A stretch of DNA of 7,561 bases, taken from contig DASZSI010000133.1 in the NCBI GenBank assembly GCA_035548775.1, forward strand, positions 1-7,561. The letters run 5' to 3'. The notes under the pieces were generated by a model. That model searched no databases. It was given only the letters and a program-made list of their open reading frames with translations, and was not told where the DNA came from. Origin of the DNA: UBA7672 sp035548775. Its GTDB lineage: Bacteria; Pseudomonadota; Alphaproteobacteria; Caulobacterales; Hyphomonadaceae. Shown piece after piece: positions 1 to 5,067 of this stretch. A program made the translations under genes and the position numbers. Within the stretch, counting starts at the first letter, position 1. The number at the start of each line of letters is the position of its first letter.

Positions 1-511
1 CGCGGCGCAGGGGCGCAAGGATGTCTGCGGCCTGATCCTGGTTTCCGGCGCGGGGCGCCCCGTGCTCGACGTGATGCGCGAACAGCTCCAGGCCAATCCG
101 GCCAACGCCTCCATCCTGCCGGAAGCGCTGCACGCGATCGACGAACTCAAGGCCGGGCGCCATGTCGATACATCCAGCATGAATCCCGTCCTGCTCAGGC
201 TGTTTGCGCCGCAGGTGCAGGACTTCATGATTTCCGCCTACGCCGCCGACCCGGTCGAGGTTTTGCGCAAGGCCGGCAAGAAAACACTCGTCGTTCAAGG
301 GACGACAGACCTGCAGACGACGGTTGAAGACGCCCAGCTGCTCAACAAGGCGCCGCGCACACGGCTCAAGCTGATCGAGGGCATGAACCACATCCTCAAG
401 GAAGCGCCCGCCGACCGCGCCGCCAACATCGCCACCTATTCCGACACTTCCCTCCCCCTGGCGCCGAAGCTGGTCAGCTCGATCGCAAACTTTATTAAAA
501 GCGACGACTGA
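1..511 (+). CDS. Alpha/beta hydrolase, C-terminal part (5' end outside window)
   Basis: The frame is open from base 2 to the TGA at 509-511 and gives 169 visible residues. The GTG at 62 lies inside this open frame and is not needed as a start. The visible part resembles the C-terminal half of serine alpha/beta hydrolases of the S33/hydrolase_4 type. It opens with a hydrophobic strand (LILVSGAGRP, bases about 32-61), runs through a helical lid-like stretch, then shows a strand followed by VVQGTTD. The Asp at 308-310 is the probable catalytic acid, and GMNH with His at 389-391 is the probable catalytic base. The nucleophile Ser and its G-x-S-x-G elbow would lie upstream of the window. Substrate cannot be told. 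It may be cytoplasmic or exported, since the N-terminus is missing. It is convergent with the DUF6351 gene. The hydrolase fold is fairly sure; the specific family is not. Confidence 0.8.
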   Translation, partial: AAQGRKDVCGLILVSGAGRPVLDVMREQLQANPANASILPEALHAIDELKAGRHVDTSSMNPVLLRLFAPQVQDFMISAYAADPVEVLRKAGKKTLVVQGTTDLQTTVEDAQLLNKAPRTRLKLIEGMNHILKEAPADRAANIATYSDTSLPLAPKLVSSIANFIKSDD

Positions 512-518
512 AACGAGA

Positions 519-545
519 CCGCCGGACCCATGACAGGTCCGGCGG
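519..545. terminator. Hairpin between convergent genes, probable bidirectional terminator
   Basis: A perfect 10-bp stem (CCGCCGGACC at 519-528 with GGTCCGGCGG at 536-545) encloses a 7-nt loop. It starts 7 bases after the hydrolase stop codon and lies 25 bases beyond the stop of the minus-strand DUF6351 gene, so it could end both transcripts. There is no real T-run on the plus side and only a short T-rich stretch (CTCGTTT) on the minus side, so termination efficiency is uncertain. Confidence 0.6.
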
Positions 546-570
546 CTCGCAGCTCTCGAATTCGAACCGA

Positions 571-2736
571 TCAATACTTCTGATACGTACCCGCCAGCGG
601 AACCTGGCCGACGCCAGGCTTGGTGTAATCGCACACGCCGTCCTTGAAGATGGCTTTGAGCTTTTTCTCCTGCGCGGCGGTGAACTTCACCTTGTAGTCG
701 GCCAGGTCGACCTTCTTGAGCTGGCATTTCATGATGTCGTTGGCGGGGGGCTCGCCCGCGACCAGGCGCGTCTCGGAATGGACCGGGAAGGCCTGGTTGA
801 ACGCGGTGGAGTTATCCCAGCTCGCTTTTTCCGCCATCTTCTTGCCGTCGAGCGTCCAATAGGCGTCAACCGCGTCGGCCGGCTTGTGCTTCACTACCTT
901 ATCCGCCGACAGCGGCGCGGGATCGGCCGCCATGCCGTCCAGCCATTTGGTCATTGCGTCGAGGGCGAGCGTGGCAAGATCGACCTGCACGATATTGCTG
1001 GCCGGCGCCGCCTGCCCCGCCGCTGCGGGGCGCGGACGCGAGCGGGCGACCCAGATCACCTGGTTGTCCGACCGGCCATTGGCCTTCTCCAGGCGCGCAC
1101 GGATGGTAAGATCACGTTCGCGGCTGTGGATGTCGTTCACGTCGTCGGAATAATACCGATAGTCGAGGATCGGCACGTTCTTGAGACCGCCGCCGCCCGA
1201 GTTCATCAGCCCCGAAGCATAGATCGCCTTCAACGCCGCCGGATCGCCGACCGAACGGGCCTTGATGAAGGCGCCATCGACGTCGTTGCCGCCGATCTTG
1301 TCGTTGAGAAGGAGGAACTCGTCGACCGAGATCTTGCCGTCGTTGAGCGCGTTGAGCCCGTACTGCATGCCGACATTGTCGTCCGGCTTGCGGGCGAAGC
1401 CCGTCTTGGGGTCCTTGCCGTAGATATTCACCCGCAGGTCCTGCACCGTGCAGCGCGTGCCTTTCGGGTTGGTCTTCTTGTCGTAGATCAGGCTGACGTC
1501 GGTGAGACCACAGCCCTTCTTGTTGGTCGCATCCACGATCGGTACGAAGGAGCGCGCCCACGAGGCGCAGGTCGTGCCGTAGAAGCCGGTCACCGCCGCC
1601 TTCTTGTCGTCGGACCAGGCCTTGCCGTCATTGGCGAAGAAATTCTGGAAGAGGCCGCAATCGGGCGTGTGCAGCGCCGAATCCGGGAAGGCCAGAGACG
1701 GCTGGAGGCCGTCAAGAAGCCCGGGATACATCTGCGTGATAAGAAGCTGCTGGATCGCCCCGCCCGATCCGCCCGTGCCGACCGTCCATTTCGGCACGCC
1801 GTAGGCCTCGATGAAATGCTCCTTGAGCATCATCGTCGTCTCGCCCTGCAGCACGCCGTTGCAGTTGAGCTGGTTGGCGAGGCCTGAAGAGGTCGCGTAG
1901 GCAAAGCCGCGAGAAAGGTAGAGATCGGACAGGACACCGTTTACCGGGCTCGTGCCCTGGTTGTAATTGGTGCCGCAGCCGCCGCCGAAGGTGAAGGCGA
2001 GCCGCTTGTTCCAGCCATCCGCCGGAGCCTCCGTCGCCGGATCGTCCAGCACGGCGATGCGGTAGACATAGCGGTCGTTCACGCCCGACTCGACACGCAC
2101 GATGTAGGGGACGGTGCGCCCGTCTATCGTGGTTGTGTTGGCGACATCGGCGGGCTTCGCCGCCTTTGGATCGGCCAGCGGCTTCCACGAACTGCCCGCC
2201 TGTCCGTTGGCGCCTGGAGCTGGCGCGGCGGTCGATTTGTAGAACCATTCGTATTTCACCGGCGCGGAGCAGTTCTCGTCTGTCGGATCGCCAAGCCCGG
2301 CTTCCTTGGTCTTGCACTCGAAAGGCTTGAGCAGGGGACCGGAGAGGACCGGGCCAGAAGCCGGATGGTTGATCAGCGGCTGGCTTATCGAATAGCCGCC
2401 CGGCGCTCGCGCTTGCAGGATGTTGCTGCCGTCATTGAGGCCGGTCACCAGCCCGGTCAGCGTATTGGTCGGCTGGTCGAATTTCAGCGGCTTGGTCAAT
2501 TGATGACCGTTGAGCGTGATCGTCAGGTCGCTGGCCTTGGCGCCTTCGCTCGCTTTCACCTCGACCAGCGCATCGCCGCCGGAGACGAGATCGTAGCGCG
2601 AAGACAGCACGCGTACTTCGACCTTCCCGTGGGATTCGCCCGACCCCGCCTGCGCGAAGGCGACGGCGCCGCCCGCTGCGCCCATGACCGCCAGCGCGGC
2701 GCAGCCCGCGAAAATCCGGGACTTGAGAATGCTCAT
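571..2736 (-). CDS. DUF6351 family exported protein (tannase/feruloyl-esterase-like hydrolase)
   Basis: The protein has 721 residues. The ATG at 2736 was chosen because GGGAGG lies 5 bases upstream and a classic signal peptide follows at once: basic start (MSILKSR), Ala/Gly-rich hydrophobic core to about residue 28, AQA cleavage site at 28-30. The open frame runs 67 codons further up, but that part has no family character. Residues 39-60 (KVEVRVLSSR, then VSGGDALVEV) match the start of DUF6351 as I know it. An Ig-like N-terminal region is followed by VPYIVRVESG (209-218), FTFGGGCG (248-255), and GTGGSGG (320-326) with Ser324 as likely nucleophile. LDYRYYSDDVNDIHSRER (524-541) probably carries the acid and His537. 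Twelve or so Cys suggest disulfides in the periplasm or outside. Family assignment is firm; esterase activity and substrate are inferred from the fold. No operon partner is evident. Confidence 0.88.
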   Translation of the reverse strand: MSILKSRIFAGCAALAVMGAAGGAVAFAQAGSGESHGKVEVRVLSSRYDLVSGGDALVEVKASEGAKASDLTITLNGHQLTKPLKFDQPTNTLTGLVTGLNDGSNILQARAPGGYSISQPLINHPASGPVLSGPLLKPFECKTKEAGLGDPTDENCSAPVKYEWFYKSTAAPAPGANGQAGSSWKPLADPKAAKPADVANTTTIDGRTVPYIVRVESGVNDRYVYRIAVLDDPATEAPADGWNKRLAFTFGGGCGTNYNQGTSPVNGVLSDLYLSRGFAYATSSGLANQLNCNGVLQGETTMMLKEHFIEAYGVPKWTVGTGGSGGAIQQLLITQMYPGLLDGLQPSLAFPDSALHTPDCGLFQNFFANDGKAWSDDKKAAVTGFYGTTCASWARSFVPIVDATNKKGCGLTDVSLIYDKKTNPKGTRCTVQDLRVNIYGKDPKTGFARKPDDNVGMQYGLNALNDGKISVDEFLLLNDKIGGNDVDGAFIKARSVGDPAALKAIYASGLMNSGGGGLKNVPILDYRYYSDDVNDIHSRERDLTIRARLEKANGRSDNQVIWVARSRPRPAAAGQAAPASNIVQVDLATLALDAMTKWLDGMAADPAPLSADKVVKHKPADAVDAYWTLDGKKMAEKASWDNSTAFNQAFPVHSETRLVAGEPPANDIMKCQLKKVDLADYKVKFTAAQEKKLKAIFKDGVCDYTKPGVGQVPLAGTYQKY

Positions 2737-2741
2737 GAATT

Positions 2742-2747
2742 CCTCCC
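2742..2747 (-). promoter_or_regulatory. Ribosome binding site of the DUF6351 gene
   Basis: On the minus strand this reads GGGAGG, 5 bases before the ATG at 2736. It decides the start against the longer reading that begins at 2937, because the signal peptide begins right after it. The 125-base gap at 2737-2861 holds no convincing sigma-70 promoter that I can point to. Confidence 0.8.
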
Positions 2748-2861
2748 AGCGAGTCTGAGGCTCGTTGCGCGGGAGTTTACTCAGGCGCGAAGGAAAGTCG
2801 CGCACAATTCGGTGATTAGGAATTCCAGAAAACCCAGCAGCGGCAAGGCCTTGGGCGACGT

Positions 2862-2990
2862 CTAGTCCGCGGTTACCGGCGCCGAAACCTGGGCCTGCGC
2901 CGCATCGCCGCCCGAGAGCTCGAACATGGCGAACCACGCGCCGCCCATGATCATCACGAGCGCCGTCATCAGGATCGAGGCCTGGTGCAT
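2862..2990 (-). CDS. Small single-span membrane protein, 42 residues, unknown function
   Basis: The reading begins at an ATG (2990) that has AGGAG 8 bases upstream, and ends with TAG at 2862. The peptide has a short polar start (MHQAS), one hydrophobic segment at about residues 6-24 (rich in Met, Ile, Leu, Ala and ending in Trp-Phe-Ala-Met-Phe), then a soluble tail rich in Ala, Gln, Val and Asp. An AQA at about 32-34 could in principle be a signal-peptidase site, which would leave a tiny product. A longer reading from the ATG at 3068 is open (68 residues) but has no Shine-Dalgarno and adds an unlikely Arg/Gly-rich stretch. It lies 83 bases downstream of the YcxB-like gene in the same direction, so it could share its transcript. 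I do not recognise the family. Reality rests on the RBS and the clean membrane segment. Confidence 0.5.
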   Translation of the reverse strand: MHQASILMTALVMIMGGAWFAMFELSGGDAAQAQVSAPVTAD

Positions 2991-2998
2991 GGGACCGG

Positions 2999-3003
2999 CT
3001 CCT
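2999..3003 (-). promoter_or_regulatory. Ribosome binding site of the 42-residue membrane protein
   Basis: On the minus strand this reads AGGAG, 8 bases before the ATG at 2990. It is the main reason for preferring the 42-residue reading over the 68-residue one starting at 3068. Confidence 0.5.
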
Positions 3004-3073
3004 GCCAACGCCTTCGCGTCCCCGCGAGGGCTAACATGCCGGCAACCATGCCAACCCGTAGTGAACATCTGGT

Positions 3074-3637
3074 TCAGGCGGTTGGTGAAATTTCACCGGT
3101 CAGGCTTCTGGCCCGCGCTTCGGGGTGAATTTTCTGCAGCGCCCAGTCAACAAACGTCCGGCGATCCTTGTCCGAAGCAAACAGCCGGCCAGGCAGGAAA
3201 TGAGCGTTCGCGCCCAAGACGATCAGCACCATCTCCGGCGTCTCGATGATGCGATCGACGCCGGCCCATTTCTGGAAGCCCTCGAAATACTGCGTCGTTA
3301 TGCGATAGCCGTCATCGCCGAAGTCGTAGCCGATCTCCCGGCCCTCGAGCGCCGCCTGACCCGTCGGCGGCTTCATCAGGCGCTTGCGGATCGCGGGCGC
3401 GGCGAAGCGCGAATAGATGAGTACGAAGGCGCAGCCGTACAGCATCGCCGCAAGATACCAGTCGCCCCACCATCCCGAATACGCGCCCACGGCGATGAAG
3501 CCGAGCAGGACGAAGGCGGGAAAGGTCGCAAGCAGCAGATAAACCGTCCGCCCCGACCCGTAGAGAGCGCGGTTTAGAACCTTCGCGCTGCCCGCCAACT
3601 CGGCCCGTCGATAGTCGTAGGTGAAGCGGGTTTGCAT
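3074..3637 (-). CDS. YcxB-like family membrane protein
   Basis: The protein has 187 residues when read from the ATG at 3637 (MQTRFTYDY). A TTG 9 codons upstream (3664) is in frame, but neither start has a good Shine-Dalgarno, so the start is uncertain. Order: an N-terminal beta-rich segment (about 1-30), two membrane spans at about 34-53 (TVYLLLATFPAFVLLGFIAV) and 59-75 (WYLAAMLYGCAFVLIYS), a basic linker (RKRLMKPP), then a soluble domain from about residue 95. That domain has the YcxB-like pattern: a strand with YRITTQYFEGFQKWAGVDRI, a second strand ETPEMVLIVLGANAHFLPGRLF, and the helix DRRTFVDWALQKI. The family is widespread in bacteria and its function is unknown to me. It lies 70 bases downstream of the MerR-type regulator in the same direction, so cotranscription is possible; a functional link is not shown. 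Confidence 0.75.
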   Translation of the reverse strand: MQTRFTYDYRRAELAGSAKVLNRALYGSGRTVYLLLATFPAFVLLGFIAVGAYSGWWGDWYLAAMLYGCAFVLIYSRFAAPAIRKRLMKPPTGQAALEGREIGYDFGDDGYRITTQYFEGFQKWAGVDRIIETPEMVLIVLGANAHFLPGRLFASDKDRRTFVDWALQKIHPEARARSLTGEISPTA

Positions 3638-3707
3638 AGCTGAAAATTGCCCATCAGCGTCCAAGGCTCAAGGGATCGCAGGCCCGAGGCGCGATGAATT
3701 TCCGAAT

Positions 3708-4130
3708 TCAGGCCATGCGCCGGCGTCCATCCGATTCGAAGGCTGTGATAATCGGGCAAGGTTCGGCGCCGGAATTCGCACACGCGCGAGCCAGTCGGCG
3801 CAGGGAGTTCCGGGCCGCCTCCAGCTCCGCGATTTGCGCGTCCAGAGCGGCAATCCTGCTGGTTGCAAGGTCACGCGCCCGTATGCGGTCGACTCCGGCG
3901 TCCAGCTTCAGCAATTCGGCAATCTGCTCGAGTGTGAAGCCGGCCGCCTGAGCGGAGCGGATGAACCGCAGACGCCTGACATCCTCAGCAGCATAGCGGC
4001 GAACACCCTCGGACGCGCCGGTGGCGCTTTGCCGGCGGGGCGTCTTGAGAAGGCCGCGACGCTGATAATAGCGCACGGTTTCCACGCCTACGCCGCCCTC
4101 CCGCGCCAACCAGCCGATCGTGCCGCTCAT
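3708..4130 (-). CDS. MerR-family transcriptional regulator, mer-like with altered metal site
   Basis: The protein has 140 residues from the ATG at 4130, which has GGAG 7 bases upstream and gives the family-typical start MSGTIGWLA. An in-frame ATG at 4148 would add 6 residues but lies inside the operator. Residues 4-70 form the winged helix (TIGWLAREGG, VETVRYYQRRGLL, then VRRYAAEDVRRLRFI). About 80-115 is the dimerisation coiled coil. The C-terminal loop carries Cys117 and Cys125 followed by Pro-Ile-Ile. Compared from memory with Tn501 MerR the body aligns well, but the first Hg ligand (Cys82) is Arg here, Cys115 is also Arg, and the Cys-Cys loop has 7 residues between, as in CueR. Family knowledge: MerR proteins bind as dimers and untwist an overlong promoter spacer when the effector binds. 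The gene is divergent from the glutaredoxin-MauE gene, with the operator between. Which effector it senses is open: Hg, Cu/Ag, another soft metal or a thiol oxidant. Confidence 0.9.
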   Translation of the reverse strand: MSGTIGWLAREGGVGVETVRYYQRRGLLKTPRRQSATGASEGVRRYAAEDVRRLRFIRSAQAAGFTLEQIAELLKLDAGVDRIRARDLATSRIAALDAQIAELEAARNSLRRLARACANSGAEPCPIITAFESDGRRRMA

Positions 4131-4133
4131 GAC

Positions 4134-4165
4134 TTGACTCCGTACCATGGTACGGACCCTACATG
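4134..4165 (+). promoter_or_regulatory. MerR-type promoter with 19-20 bp spacer, driving the glutaredoxin-MauE gene
   Basis: The -35 element is TTGACT (4134-4139). The weak -10 is CTACAT (4159-4164, 19-bp spacer) or TACATG (4160-4165, 20-bp spacer). The spacer holds a perfect dyad centred between the two elements. An overlong spacer with a central dyad is the hallmark of MerR-activated promoters, which are silent until the regulator distorts the DNA. TTGACT followed directly by CCGTAC equals the start of the mer structural-gene promoter of Tn501 as I remember it. Transcription should start about 4171, leaving a leader of roughly 28 bases. Confidence 0.8.
4140..4155. promoter_or_regulatory. 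MerR operator, perfect 16-bp palindrome
   Basis: CCGTACCATGGTACGG equals its own reverse complement. The arms CCGTAC and GTACGG and their 4-base separation are those of the classical mer operator from memory; only the centre differs. It lies 10 bases upstream of the regulator's start codon, so the regulator probably controls its own gene as well. Confidence 0.8.
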
Positions 4166-4186
4166 GGGTGGGAATCGTTCGACCTG

Positions 4187-4193
4187 AAGGAGG
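4187..4193 (+). promoter_or_regulatory. Ribosome binding site of the glutaredoxin-MauE gene
   Basis: AAGGAGG stands 5 bases before the ATG at 4199 and is the strongest Shine-Dalgarno in the window. It rules out the upstream in-frame ATG at 4163, which overlaps the -10 region and could not be on the mRNA. Confidence 0.85.
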
Positions 4194-4198
4194 TTCAG

Positions 4199-5005
4199 AT
4201 GAATTCCCGCGCAGAAAATCCAGATTTTACCCTGCCGCGCGCCGTGACACGCAAGGCGACTCGAACGGCCTCCGTCTTTCGCATGGCGACGCCCGATCAC
4301 GTCTGCCCCTTCGGTCTCCAGGCGAAGGATCTGCTGAGGCGGAAGGGATTCGCCGTGGATGACCACCCGCTGGCCTCGCGCGAAGAAACCGACGCGTTCA
4401 AGGCGCGGTATGCGATCAAGACCACGCCGCAGGTTTTTATCGATGGCGTTCGCATCGGCGGATATGACGATCTGCGCCGCCATTTTGGCCTCAAGGTTCG
4501 CGACCCCAAGGCGCTTAGCCTGACGCCGGTTGCGGCAGTCTTTGCATCCACGGCCTTGCTTGCCGGCGGCGCCAGCTTTGCGGTGTCAGGAGTCATCCTG
4601 ACGCCACGGTCCGTCCAGTGGTTCATCGCGTTCAGCATGGTTATCCTTGCCATGCTGAAGCTGCGCGATATCGACGGTTTTGCCCGCATGTTCCTGGGCT
4701 ACGACCTGCTCGCGCAGCGCTGGGTGCGCTACGCGAAGATTTATCCGTTCGCCGAGCTGGCGGCGGGCGTCCTGATGACGGCCGGGGCGCTGACCTGGAT
4801 CTCGGCGCCACTCGCGCTCGCCATTGGCGCTGTCGGGGCGGTCTCCGTCTTCAAGGCAGTCTACGTCGACCGGCGCGAACTCAAATGCGCCTGCGTCGGC
4901 GGGGACAGCAACGTGCCGCTCGGTTTCGTCTCCCTCGTGGAAAACCTGATGATGATCGCAATGGCCGTGTGGATGTTCGCGGAGCCCATGCCGTCCGGCG
5001 TGTAA
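4199..5005 (+). CDS. Glutaredoxin domain fused to a MauE/DoxX-like redox membrane domain
   Basis: The protein has 268 residues, with the start fixed by AAGGAGG. Residues about 23-97 are a glutaredoxin-like thioredoxin fold: strand TASVFRM, active site HVCPFG with a single Cys36 where CPYC enzymes have two, the cis-Pro strand TTPQVFIDG (75-83), and the glutathione-site end IGGYDDL (86-92). No signal peptide precedes it, so this domain probably faces the cytoplasm. From about 108 on come four to five membrane spans (about 108-130, 139-154, 182-200, 203-222, 243-262). LKCACVGG (229-235) supplies Cys230 and Cys232 before the last span; a CxC-Gly motif there is typical of MauE-like proteins, which serve redox or disulfide chemistry in membranes. 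Likely job: passing electrons or a bound soft metal between the glutaredoxin Cys and the membrane Cys pair. This is inference. It is the only gene under the mer-type promoter and ends in a strong hairpin, so it is monocistronic. Confidence 0.85.
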   Translation: MNSRAENPDFTLPRAVTRKATRTASVFRMATPDHVCPFGLQAKDLLRRKGFAVDDHPLASREETDAFKARYAIKTTPQVFIDGVRIGGYDDLRRHFGLKVRDPKALSLTPVAAVFASTALLAGGASFAVSGVILTPRSVQWFIAFSMVILAMLKLRDIDGFARMFLGYDLLAQRWVRYAKIYPFAELAAGVLMTAGALTWISAPLALAIGAVGAVSVFKAVYVDRRELKCACVGGDSNVPLGFVSLVENLMMIAMAVWMFAEPMPSGV

Positions 5006-5014
5006 CCAAAAGCA

Positions 5015-5043
5015 GGAACCCCGGAGCGGCGCTCCGGGGTTCC
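5015..5043. terminator. Strong bidirectional hairpin terminator
   Basis: A perfect 13-bp stem (GGAACCCCGGAGC at 5015-5027 with GCTCCGGGGTTCC at 5031-5043) has a 3-nt loop. It starts 10 bases after the TAA of the glutaredoxin-MauE gene and lies 25 bases after the infB stop on the minus strand. In the minus direction the stem is followed by TGCTTTTGG, a short T-run, so it fits a rho-independent terminator for infB best. It serves both convergent genes. Confidence 0.85.
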
Positions 5044-5067
5044 CGTGTTGTCTGGTCGAAAGAGAGC

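Noticed and set aside
556..565. Short palindrome TCGAATTCGA near the convergent gene ends
   Set aside because: It is too short and isolated to be a meaningful site, and GAATTC recurs at several other places without pattern.
1314..1353. EF-hand-like stretch in the DUF6351 protein (NDGKISVDEF, about residues 465-474)
   Set aside because: The third ligand position of the loop is Leu, and as I recall this stretch is a general family feature with other residues in relatives; calcium binding is not supported.
778..1887. Long plus-strand open frame (369 codons) opposite the DUF6351 gene
   Set aside because: Its product is Arg/His/Val/Leu-rich without domains, as expected from the complement of a GC-rich gene, and the minus-strand reading is a clear family member with signal peptide and RBS.
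2737..2937. 67-codon N-terminal extension of the DUF6351 frame
   Set aside because: It lacks family similarity, overlaps the small membrane-protein frame, and would place the signal peptide and the good ribosome binding site inside the protein.
3084..3097. Perfect 14-bp palindrome GGTGAAATTTCACC at the end of the YcxB-like gene
   Set aside because: It lies inside coding sequence, has no loop for a terminator, and about one such palindrome is expected by chance in one or two windows of this size.
4136..4176. Two GANTC sites (GACTC at 4136, GAATC at 4172) at the mer-type promoter, possible CcrM methylation control
   Set aside because: GANTC occurs often elsewhere in the window including inside genes, and the first site is an inherent part of the TTGACTCCG promoter sequence.
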